This document shows, in pieces, positions 26,026 through 33,529 of a stretch of 64,000 bases of DNA. A program made the position numbers and the translations under genes. The notes below the pieces were generated by a model. That model saw only the letters and a list, made by a program, of their open reading frames with translations. It made no database searches and was not told the origin of the DNA. Every line of letters begins with the position of its first letter. Within the stretch, counting starts at the first letter, position 1. The stretch comes from CAWHJN01 sp963829705. Its GTDB lineage: Bacteria; Bacteroidota; Rhodothermia; Rhodothermales; BA12. Location: the NCBI GenBank assembly GCA_963829705.1, contig CAWHJN010000002.1, forward strand, positions 62,001 through 126,000, written 5' to 3'.

Positions 26026-26041
26026 TCCTACCCGGGGAGCA
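26026..26041 (+). repeat. direct repeat of tRNA-Asn 3' end (attR-like)
   Basis: Exact copy of the last bases of tRNA-Asn (22583-22598). Bases 5' of it do not resemble the tRNA. Bases 3' of it (to about 26170) are a diverged version of what follows the tRNA, including the terminator hairpin, a TTTTGTG run, GGTAC motifs and a GGGGC...CCCC hairpin ending near GGTAAA. Confidence 0.65.
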
Positions 26042-26046
26042 CAGGT

Positions 26047-26090
26047 AAGGCCCCTGAGCGCGTGCATGCGGCTCAGGGGCCTTTCTTTTT
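26047..26090 (+). terminator. intrinsic terminator (tRNA-Asn paralogue)
   Basis: AAGGCCCCTGAG (26047-26058) pairs with CTCAGGGGCCTT (26072-26083) and is followed by a TCTTTTTG tract. It probably was the original terminator of tRNA-Asn before the intervening DNA arrived. Confidence 0.75.
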
Positions 26091-26187
26091 GTGTGAGGTG
26101 CAGCCGGTGGTACGGGTAACCACGAAAATGGGGCCGCCCTCCGAAGAAGACGACCCCGCGGCACGGTAAACCGGTGTGGCCTGTGTG

Positions 26188-27648
26188 CTACCCTTCGGAC
26201 GCCTCGACGGGCGCGGTGCCGCGCAGGTACCGGATAACGTCTTCGGCGGAGTAGTGCGGGTGCTCGGCAGAGCCAAGCGGCAGGCGCACGAGGTCGTCGC
26301 CTGCGGTGAAAAGCCGTTCTTCCTCGCCCCACTTCTGCGTCTGCCCCAATCCGATGTTGGCCATCAGCCCGTTGCAGAGGCAGGCGCGGCGGTGCGTGTC
26401 GCCTTCGTCGCCGCCCTTGCGGACGTAATCGGCCACGGGCTCGGCGGCGCAGCGGCCCTGCAAGCGTCCCTTCTCGTCCAGGTACGCCTGCTGCAGGTAG
26501 CCGAGGTCGCAGATGCGCGTGCGGGCGGCCTGGTTTTCCATTATCCCCAGCGTGCCTTCGAGTTCGACAACCTTGAACGGGAAGCCCGTCGCGGAGGCGC
26601 GCCCGTCGGTGCGGATGGCGAGTTTGCCCTGGTGGATGCCGCTGATGAGCGTCTCTTTCTCCTTCGCCGGATACCCGGACTCGTCGGCGAGCGAGAACAG
26701 CGAGCCCACCTGGATGCCTGCGGCACCGGCGGCGAGGGCCTGCTGCAATTTCTCCGGCGTGCCGTAGCCGCCCGCAAGGTAGAACGGCAACCCCAGCGCC
26801 GCGATGCGGTCGAGGTCGGGCACGTCGCGGGTGTCGTAGATGGGGTTCTGATCCTCGTCGAAGGCTTTGTTGCGCGGCGGCGCGTTGTGCCCACCGGCCA
26901 CCGCCCCCTCGATAATCCACCCGGCGACGCTGCCCGATGGCAGCTTTTTGTACAGGATGTTGGCCAGCAGATCCGACGAGATGATGGGGTAAAAACGCGG
27001 GCACGCCAGCGGACGCACCTCGGGCACGAGGTCTGCCGGGTTCAGCTCGTAGTAGTACGAGGCGGCAGCATCGGGTGCCTGCGACGTGTCCACGTCGAGC
27101 CGGAGGCGGGCGGTTTCGCCGGCAGCCAGCTTCTGCAGCATCTCGGCCTCCTCGATGGGGATGCCCGCTCCGATGAGGACCGCATCTACCCCCGCGAGCA
27201 TCGCGCCGTAGGTGCACGCCAGCGTGTAGCGTTTCAGCTTGGCCAGCATGTTGATGCCGACGATGCCGTCGTGCCCGCGCTTGGCGAGCACCACCTCGCT
27301 GAAAGCGGCGGCGCTGAGAACGCGCTGTCCGCGCACCGTGGGCTTGAATTTGTGGATGGGCAACAGCCTGTACGGCGTGCCCTCGGCGATGCCTCCTTCG
27401 ACGTAAAACGTTTTGGCGAGCCACTCGACGATCTCGGTGTCGGGGTAGTCGCGCAGCACGTCGAGGCGTCCGTGCGGATCGCCCTGCTGAAGCTCGCGCG
27501 CGAGCACGCTGTCGATGGCCGTGCCCGAGACAACGCCCATCTCGCCCAGCATGGCCACGCGACGCGCCAGCCGCCAGCTCGAAACGGCGGCCCCCATGCC
27601 GCCCTGAATGATCTGTGGTTGGCGTGTAGAAGGGACAGCGTGTTTCAT
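26188..27648 (-). CDS. PfaD-like/nitronate monooxygenase family flavoprotein
   Basis: 486 residues from ATG 27648; an upstream in-frame ATG at 27705 adds an unconserved tail. IIQGGMGAAVSSWRLARRVA starts the FMN-binding TIM barrel, GIVGINMLAKLKRYTLACTY and VLIGAGIP follow, and FYLAGGYGTPEKLQQALAAG and AAGIQVGSLFSLADESG give the phosphate-binding end. The long C-terminal part (CNGLMANIGLGQTQKWGEEE) matches the PfaD/trans-acting enoyl reductase group of polyunsaturated fatty acid and polyketide synthesis rather than short nitronate monooxygenases. No PKS genes are nearby, so its role here is open. Divergent from the nor operon. Confidence 0.85.
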   Translation of the reverse strand: MKHAVPSTRQPQIIQGGMGAAVSSWRLARRVAMLGEMGVVSGTAIDSVLARELQQGDPHGRLDVLRDYPDTEIVEWLAKTFYVEGGIAEGTPYRLLPIHKFKPTVRGQRVLSAAAFSEVVLAKRGHDGIVGINMLAKLKRYTLACTYGAMLAGVDAVLIGAGIPIEEAEMLQKLAAGETARLRLDVDTSQAPDAAASYYYELNPADLVPEVRPLACPRFYPIISSDLLANILYKKLPSGSVAGWIIEGAVAGGHNAPPRNKAFDEDQNPIYDTRDVPDLDRIAALGLPFYLAGGYGTPEKLQQALAAGAAGIQVGSLFSLADESGYPAKEKETLISGIHQGKLAIRTDGRASATGFPFKVVELEGTLGIMENQAARTRICDLGYLQQAYLDEKGRLQGRCAAEPVADYVRKGGDEGDTHRRACLCNGLMANIGLGQTQKWGEEERLFTAGDDLVRLPLGSAEHPHYSAEDVIRYLRGTAPVEASEG

Positions 27649-28192
27649 CTCGGGCAAAATCGATATCCAGAAAAAGTGGGGCGTCCGGTCGTGGCAAGCA
27701 GCCACCCGTCGTTGCCGAGCACCCGCGCAGCGGGATGCATCGAGCGGATCGGAATCAGGAAACGTGCCAGATGCCCTGCGCGCTCCCCGGTGCCGTCAGA
27801 CGGCGTGCGCCATGATACTGCGCTGCACGATGGCTGCCGACTTGGAATCGTAGAAGAACGGTGGGTGCCCCTATGAAGAATGAGCGATTCGCCAGCATCC
27901 AAGACCCTGTTTTTGCACAAGTTGTGCATTTGGGTTCCCGCCCATTTCCTCTGCTATCTCGTGCGCTACTCTCCGCTTCGCCTTAGCCGGCCGCGATGCT
28001 GCGCGGCGTGGGGGCTTGCGTGCTCCGCTTGGCCAGGCCAGCTCTCGGAAAAGGCGCTCTTGAGGCTAAAAAGCGCGGTGTGGCCTGCGCCGGAACAGCG
28101 CGAAGCTGGAAAAACATGAAGGAATTGTGGATTACAGGATCTACGAGTCCTATTATGCCCGCGTCCCATCCCACGCCTACGCCCCCGCGCCG
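27649..28192. other. divergent promoter region, pfaD-like gene/nor operon
   Basis: 544 bp without a convincing gene. It must contain the promoters of both flanking units. The only clear regulatory-looking feature is the 15-bp dyad at 27914-27928. No consensus FNR or NsrR box was recognised. Confidence 0.5.
27914..27928. promoter_or_regulatory. candidate operator dyad
   Basis: TGCACAAGTTGTGCA is a perfect palindrome with 7-bp arms and one central base, preceded by a TTTT run. It lies nearly midway between the two divergent starts (27648 and 28193). Its symmetry suggests a homodimeric repressor or activator, but it does not match known NO-responsive boxes. Confidence 0.5.
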
Positions 28193-28351
28193 ATGACGAC
28201 TTCCACCCCTGCCGCTGCCGAAGGCGAGAACACCCCGGCGGTCTACACCGCACTCCGCATCTTTGGCCTCGTCGTGCTGGTGCTGATGCTCGTCAGCATC
28301 GTCTACGCGGGCTGGATCGCACTGGAAAACTGGGGAAGTATCCGGGTGTAA
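28193..28351 (+). CDS. small single-pass membrane protein of the nor operon
   Basis: 52 residues from ATG 28193; the frame extends upstream but without membrane or conserved features. Residues ~17-42 (VYTALRIFGLVVLVLMLVSI and onward) form one membrane helix, and the C terminus (ALENWGSIRV) is polar. It lies 60 bp before norC in the same direction and is probably co-transcribed. Family not recognised. It may be an accessory subunit or assembly peptide of the NO reductase. Confidence 0.6.
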   Translation: MTTSTPAAAEGENTPAVYTALRIFGLVVLVLMLVSIVYAGWIALENWGSIRV

Positions 28352-28411
28352 CGCCCGCCTGCGGCGGCTCCCGATCCCCACGCGATTTTTCACCCCAAGC
28401 CCCTCGCCATC

Positions 28412-29236
28412 ATGACGAAGCGCCACACCCGGCTGTTCTTCATCGGAGGAACGCTGCTGTTTGCCGCCATTTTCGTGGGCCTGACCATCGACAGCCACCG
28501 GCAGTTCGCCACGCTCACGAATGCAGAGAACATCACCCCGGAGGTCGTCGAGGGCAAGCACGTCTGGCACCGCAACAACTGCATCAACTGCCACACGCTC
28601 TTCGGCGAGGGGGCCTACTACGCGCCCGACCTCACCAAAATCACGAAGCAGCGCGGCGAGGCGTTCCTGTCGGCCTTCCTGCGCGATCCGTCGCAGTTCT
28701 ACTCCGAAGAGACGCACCGCCGCCTGATGCCCAACCCCGACCTCAACGACGACGAGATCCGCCAGGTGATCGCGTTTCTGGACTGGGTGAGCGAGGTGGA
28801 TAATCAGGGCTGGCCGCCCCGCCCCATCCTGGTTTCGAGCGGACAGATGGCCGGTTCCTACAGCGACACGGCCCCCGAAGGCCCCGCCTCCACCGACCCT
28901 GTGGCGCTGGGCGAGGCGCTCTTCCGCGAGTCGTCGCTGGCCTGCACGGCGTGCCACTCCACCCGTCCCGGCATCACGCTGGCCGGGCCGAGCCTGGCGG
29001 GTATCGGCGACCGCGCCGCCACCACCGTGGCCGACGCGGGCTACACCGGCGCCGCCACCGACGCCGAGGGCTACATCCGCGAGTCCATCCTCCACCCGAG
29101 CGATTATCTCGTCCCGGGTGCCAACTTCGCCACGTCCGCCACCGGCGGCATCTCGCTCATGCCCGCCGACTACGGCACCCGACTCGACGACGCGCAGATC
29201 GACCACCTCGTAGCCTACCTCGCCACCCTCCGCTGA
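28412..29236 (+). CDS. norC: nitric oxide reductase subunit C with an extra cytochrome c domain
   Basis: 274 residues. One N-terminal membrane anchor (LFFIGGTLLFAAIFVGLTI) is followed by a first haem site CINCH (C57, C60, H61) in the classic NorC context (VWHRNNCINCHTLFGEGAYY) and MPNPDLNDDEIRQVIAFLDW. A second cytochrome domain carries CTACH (C178, C181, H182) with a GGISLMPADYG methionine loop. NorC normally has about 150 residues and one haem, so the extra domain is unusual and may replace a soluble electron donor. It passes electrons to NorB on the periplasmic side. norB starts one base after its stop. Confidence 0.93.
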   Translation: MTKRHTRLFFIGGTLLFAAIFVGLTIDSHRQFATLTNAENITPEVVEGKHVWHRNNCINCHTLFGEGAYYAPDLTKITKQRGEAFLSAFLRDPSQFYSEETHRRLMPNPDLNDDEIRQVIAFLDWVSEVDNQGWPPRPILVSSGQMAGSYSDTAPEGPASTDPVALGEALFRESSLACTACHSTRPGITLAGPSLAGIGDRAATTVADAGYTGAATDAEGYIRESILHPSDYLVPGANFATSATGGISLMPADYGTRLDDAQIDHLVAYLATLR

Positions 29237-29237
29237 C

Positions 29238-30605
29238 ATGCGCTACCGCTCCCAGTCTATCGCCTACTGGTACTTCGCCGTCGCCGTGTGCCTGTTCGGG
29301 CTCCAGATGGTCTTCGGCCTGCTCGCCGTCGTGAAATACCTCGGCCCCGACCCACTCATCGACCTTTTCCCGTTCGACCGCGTCAAGGCCGTTCACACCA
29401 ACCTGCTCATCGTGTGGGTGCTGACGGGGTTCATGGGCGCGGCGTATTTCGTGGTGCCCGAAGAATCGCGCGCGGAGATCTACAGCCCGAAGCTCGCCTA
29501 CTGGCAACTCGTCCTGTGGGTCATCGGCGGCGTGACGGCGGTGGTAGGCTACCTCTTCGGGTGGACAGCGGGCAACAAGCTGCTCGAACAGCCTTACATC
29601 GTCAAGATCGCCATCGTGGTGGTGATGCTGATGTTTCTCTACAACATCCTGATGACGATCCGCAAGGCCGGGCGGTGGACGACGACGGAGGGCGTGCTCG
29701 TGGCCGGGCTGGGGCTGGCGGCGCTGCTCTACCTGCCGGCCCTCGCGTCGTTCGACAACTACACCATCAGCATCTTCTACCGCTGGTGGACGATCCACCT
29801 GTGGGTCGAGGGCGTGTGGGAGATGGTGCAGGCCGGGCTGCTGGCGTACCTGCTCATCCGCCTCTCCGGCGTCGACCGCGAGGTGATGGAGAAGTGGCTG
29901 TACGTGATCGTCGGGCTCGTCTTCATCGCGGGCATTCTGGGCACGGCGCACCACTACTACTGGGTGGGCGTGCCGCGCTACTGGCTGCCCATCGGCGGCG
30001 TCTTCAGCGCGCTCGAACCGCTGGCGCTCTTCGTGATGGTGGCCTATGCCTACGTGGCCATGCGCCGCTCGGGCCTGCAGCACCCCAACAGCCTCGCGCT
30101 CCACTGGACGATTGGCAGCGCCGTCTTCACGGCCTTCGGCGCGGGCCTGCTGGGGCTGGCGCACACCTGGCCTGCCGTCAACAAGTGGACGCACGGCACC
30201 ATGATCACGCCGATGCACGGCCACTCAGCCTTTTTCGGCGCGTACGTGATGATCACGCTCGCCATGATCACCTTCGCCATGCCCGCACTCACCGACCGCA
30301 ACGTCGACGACAGCCGCAAGATGGGCTACTGGGCCTTCTGGCTCATGGTGGCAGGCATGTTCGGGATGACGCTGGCCTTCGGCACGGCGGGCATCTCGCA
30401 GACGTACCTCGAGCGCGTCATGGGGCTGGGCTACCTCGAAACGCAACTCAAAATCCAGGTTCACTTCCTGATGCTGACGGTCACCGGCGTCCTCTTCACC
30501 GTCGGCGTGGGGCTGTTCGTCATCGACTTCTTCCGCGCGCGACCCCGCCTGGTGCCGCTGGAGGTGACGGCGGTGCGCGACCTGCCCGGCTCGGCCGCCA
30601 CCTGA
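29238..30605 (+). CDS. norB: nitric oxide reductase large subunit
   Basis: 455 residues with about 12 membrane helices, the normal length for cNorB. Likely low-spin haem ligand H53 (KAVHTNLLIVW); active-site segment HLWVEGVWE with H187 and glutamates E191 and E195; H238/H239 in AHHYYWVG (FeB ligands); and HGHSAFF (H327, H329) for the haems. There is no N-terminal quinol-oxidase extension, so it is the cytochrome c-dependent form. It reduces 2 NO to N2O in the cytoplasmic membrane. No nirS/nirK or nosZ is present in the window, so respiration versus NO detoxification cannot be decided. Confidence 0.96.
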   Translation: MRYRSQSIAYWYFAVAVCLFGLQMVFGLLAVVKYLGPDPLIDLFPFDRVKAVHTNLLIVWVLTGFMGAAYFVVPEESRAEIYSPKLAYWQLVLWVIGGVTAVVGYLFGWTAGNKLLEQPYIVKIAIVVVMLMFLYNILMTIRKAGRWTTTEGVLVAGLGLAALLYLPALASFDNYTISIFYRWWTIHLWVEGVWEMVQAGLLAYLLIRLSGVDREVMEKWLYVIVGLVFIAGILGTAHHYYWVGVPRYWLPIGGVFSALEPLALFVMVAYAYVAMRRSGLQHPNSLALHWTIGSAVFTAFGAGLLGLAHTWPAVNKWTHGTMITPMHGHSAFFGAYVMITLAMITFAMPALTDRNVDDSRKMGYWAFWLMVAGMFGMTLAFGTAGISQTYLERVMGLGYLETQLKIQVHFLMLTVTGVLFTVGVGLFVIDFFRARPRLVPLEVTAVRDLPGSAAT

Positions 30606-30607
30606 GC

Positions 30608-31471
30608 ATGATGGAAGTCCCTCCCCACGCCTCCGTCGCACCCGGCCTCTCACGTTCTCCGGAGGAAGTGGACGGCGCCCGCGTGCTCAGCGCGGAGCCG
30701 TACTACCTCCCCGTGGGCGACGAGGTGTCGATCTTCGAGCAGTGCCACGCCCGCCGCCTCGCGGTGATGCTCAAAGGCCCCACGGGCTGCGGCAAGACGC
30801 GTTTTGTCGAGTACGCCGCCTGGAAGCTGGGACGCCCTCTCGTGACCGTCGCCTGCCACGACGACCTCTCGGCGAGCGACCTCACGGGCCGCTACCTCGT
30901 GCGCGGCGGCGAGACGGTGTGGCAGGATGGTCCGCTGACGCTCGCCGCCCGCCTCGGCGCGATCTGCTACCTCGACGAGATCGTCGAGGCGCGGCAGGAT
31001 ACCGTCGTCGTCATCCACCCGCTCACCGACCACCGCCGGCTGCTGCCTGTCGAGAAGACGGGCGAACTCATCGAGGCGGCGGACGGCTTTCAGCTTGTTG
31101 TCTCGTACAATCCGGGCTACCAGCACGTGCTCAAAGACCTCAAGCCGAGCACGCGGCAGCGCTTCGTGGCGCTTGAGTTCGACTTCCCGCCTGCCGAGCG
31201 CGAGATCGAGATCGTGCAGCACGAGGGCGGCGTAGACCGGGCGATGGCGCACCAGCTCGTCACGCTTGGCGGGCAGCTTCGCCGCCTGCGCGACCGTGGC
31301 CTGGCCGAGGTGCCGAGCACGCGGCTGCTCGTGGCCACCGCCCGTCTCGTCGCCGGAGGCATCGCGCCGAAGACGGCCTGCCGCGTCGGCCTCGTCTCGC
31401 CGCTGTCGGACGACGCCGACCTCGTCGCCGCCATGCGCGACCTCGTAGACCTGACGCTGGCGGGGTCGTGA
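30608..31471 (+). CDS. norQ: NorQ/CbbQ-type MoxR AAA+ ATPase
   Basis: 287 residues from ATG 30608, which follows the norB stop directly; a second ATG is the next codon. Walker A is GPTGCGKT at 57-64, CYLDEIVEARQDTVVVIHPL contains Walker B, and SYNPGYQ and STRQRFVALEFDFP are sensor/arginine-finger regions. The C-terminal CbbQ_C domain covers the last ~70 residues. With NorD it inserts the non-haem iron or otherwise activates NorBC. Confidence 0.94.
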   Translation: MMEVPPHASVAPGLSRSPEEVDGARVLSAEPYYLPVGDEVSIFEQCHARRLAVMLKGPTGCGKTRFVEYAAWKLGRPLVTVACHDDLSASDLTGRYLVRGGETVWQDGPLTLAARLGAICYLDEIVEARQDTVVVIHPLTDHRRLLPVEKTGELIEAADGFQLVVSYNPGYQHVLKDLKPSTRQRFVALEFDFPPAEREIEIVQHEGGVDRAMAHQLVTLGGQLRRLRDRGLAEVPSTRLLVATARLVAGGIAPKTACRVGLVSPLSDDADLVAAMRDLVDLTLAGS

Positions 31472-31478
31472 GGTTTTT

Positions 31479-31528
31479 GTCATTGGTCATGCGTGACGAG
31501 TGACAAATGACCAGCGACGAATGACTGA
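31479..31528. repeat. ATGAC/GTGAC iterated spacer
   Basis: The spacer between norQ and norD consists largely of repeats of the pentamer (A/G)TGAC and its variants (GTCAT, GTGACGAGTGACAAATGAC, GACGAATGAC). A very similar spacer stands before serS (44113-44168). Confidence 0.6.
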
Positions 31529-31534
31529 CCCACC

Positions 31535-33526
31535 ATGTCCGAACCCGAAGACGTTCTCCTCGACGGCGCGCACCACGCCACGCTGTTTGTGCAGCGGCTG
31601 TGGCGGCGGCATGGCGGCGCCCCCCCGCCCGCGATGCTCCGTCTCGCCGACGTGCGCGGCAGGCTGGAGCTGTTCGTCCGCGCCGCCTTCGGGCACGCAC
31701 TGACGATCGGCGTGGCCGAGCCGCCTGCGCTGCCGTCGTGGTTCAGCAGGCTCGGTCGGCGCATCCCGCGCCACCTCGTCGAGCGCCGCACGCTGGCCTC
31801 GACGGACGGCACCCGCATTCGGCTGCCGCGCACGCTGCCCGATGGGGAGGCCGCAGGCCAGGGCTTCACCGCGTACCGCCTCCTCGCTCTCGAAGCCGCC
31901 GCCCGCGCAGCGCGGGGCACGCCACGCCACCTGCCCGACGACCACCTGCTGCGCGACCTCTACCTCGCGCGCGAGGCCGCCGCGGTGGACCGGATGCTCG
32001 CCACCGAGTTGCCGGGCCTGCTCCCCGCCCTCCGCGCCGCCCGCGCCGACGCGCTCGCCACGCGCCCACCGCCCGCGCTGCTGACCCCGCAGGAGCAGGC
32101 CGTCGAAGTCCTCGTGCGGGGCGTGCTGGAAGCCGACGTGTGCGGCGGCCCCACCTCCGCGTGTTCCGAGGCGTCGCTGGACTGGGCGCAGCAGCAGGCG
32201 AACACCATCCGAGCGCAGGCAGGGACGTACCGCGGGCTGCCGAGCGTTGCTTTCTGGGGCCTCGTGACGCCGCCACCGCCGATGCCCCGAACCACCGCTG
32301 CCGCCGAGACACCGGGCGACGATCCCACCCGGCCGCGCGTGAGCCGCATGGCCCGCCGCCCGCAGGTACGGCAGGCGCCCGAGGACGAAGACGACGACCA
32401 CGTGGGCCTGTGGATGATCCAACTCGACGATCCGCAGGAGCACGTCGAGGACCCGATGGGCTTGCAGCGCCCCACCGATCGCGACGAGGAGGCCGATGCC
32501 GACGATCTCGCCGACTCGCTCTCCGAACTCCCCGAGGCCCGCCTCGTGACGGCTCCCGGCAGCCCGCGCGAAGTCCTCGCCAGCGACGACCCGCCGCCCA
32601 CCGGCGTCGCCGAGGTACTGCGCGGCGACGCGCGCGCCGGGCTTGTTTACCCAGAGTGGGACTACCGGACGAGCACGTACCACGCGAACGGAGCCACCGT
32701 CCACGAGCGGACGCCGCCGCTGGGCGATCCGGCGTGGGCCGAAGGCGTGCTGGCCCGCCGCGCGGCGCTGCTGCACGAAGTCCGCCGCCGCTTCGAGCGC
32801 CTGCGCCCGCGCCGCCAGCGCCTGGGCCGCCAGCTCGATGGGCCCGAGGTTGACCTCGCCGCCTACGTCGCCGCCTACGCCGACCGCCGCGCCGGATGTC
32901 CTGCCGACGACCGCCTCTACGAAGCTATCCGCCCGGCGCGGCGCGACGTGGCCATCACGCTGCTCGTGGACGTGAGCGGCTCGACGGACAGCTGGGTGAC
33001 GGAAAACCTGCGCGTCGTCGACGTGGAGAAGGAAGCGCTCCTCGTCGTCTGCGACGCCCTCGACGCCCTCGGCGACCCGTACGCCATCCTCGCATTCTCG
33101 GGTGAGGGGCCGGAATCGGTGTCGCTGCTGCCCTTGAAAAGCTTCGGCGAGCGCTGTGGCCCGCTCGTCCGGCAGCGCATCGCGGCGCTCGAACCCGACC
33201 GCTTCACGCGCATGGGCGCGGCGCTGCGCCACGCCACCGCCCGCCTCATGACGCGGCCCGCGCGCCACCGCCTCCTGCTCGTCCTCTCCGACGGCAAGCC
33301 CAACGACATGGACCGCTACGAAGGCCGCTACGGCGTCGAAGACTCGCGCCAGGCCGTCGTCGAGGCGCGGTTGCAGGGCATCCACCCGTTCTGCGTGACG
33401 GTGGACCGCCATGCGCCGGCCTACATGCCGCGCATCTTCGGGGCGGGAGGCTACGCCGCGCTGCACCACCCGGAGCACCTGCCCACCGTGCTCGTGGACG
33501 TGCTGCGCCGCCTCGTCAGGGCCTGA
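31535..33526 (+). CDS. norD: NorD, VWA-domain activator of nitric oxide reductase
   Basis: 663 residues. The C-terminal von Willebrand factor A domain carries the metal-ion adhesion motif DVSGS at 479-483 (VAITLLVDVSGSTDSW) and LLLVLSDGKPNDMDRYEGRY. The N-terminal ~250 residues are rich in Arg/Ala helices, and an acidic linker (ending DRDEEADADDLADSLSEL) follows. It pairs with the NorQ ATPase to mature the reductase. The gene ends 3 bp from the convergent receptor gene. Confidence 0.93.
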   Translation: MSEPEDVLLDGAHHATLFVQRLWRRHGGAPPPAMLRLADVRGRLELFVRAAFGHALTIGVAEPPALPSWFSRLGRRIPRHLVERRTLASTDGTRIRLPRTLPDGEAAGQGFTAYRLLALEAAARAARGTPRHLPDDHLLRDLYLAREAAAVDRMLATELPGLLPALRAARADALATRPPPALLTPQEQAVEVLVRGVLEADVCGGPTSACSEASLDWAQQQANTIRAQAGTYRGLPSVAFWGLVTPPPPMPRTTAAAETPGDDPTRPRVSRMARRPQVRQAPEDEDDDHVGLWMIQLDDPQEHVEDPMGLQRPTDRDEEADADDLADSLSELPEARLVTAPGSPREVLASDDPPPTGVAEVLRGDARAGLVYPEWDYRTSTYHANGATVHERTPPLGDPAWAEGVLARRAALLHEVRRRFERLRPRRQRLGRQLDGPEVDLAAYVAAYADRRAGCPADDRLYEAIRPARRDVAITLLVDVSGSTDSWVTENLRVVDVEKEALLVVCDALDALGDPYAILAFSGEGPESVSLLPLKSFGERCGPLVRQRIAALEPDRFTRMGAALRHATARLMTRPARHRLLLVLSDGKPNDMDRYEGRYGVEDSRQAVVEARLQGIHPFCVTVDRHAPAYMPRIFGAGGYAALHHPEHLPTVLVDVLRRLVRA

Positions 33527-33529
33527 AGG

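Noticed and set aside
26188..27648. Part of a polyunsaturated fatty acid synthase cluster
   Set aside because: Although PfaD-like, no PKS, acyltransferase or dehydratase genes lie nearby; the neighbours are tRNA and nor genes.
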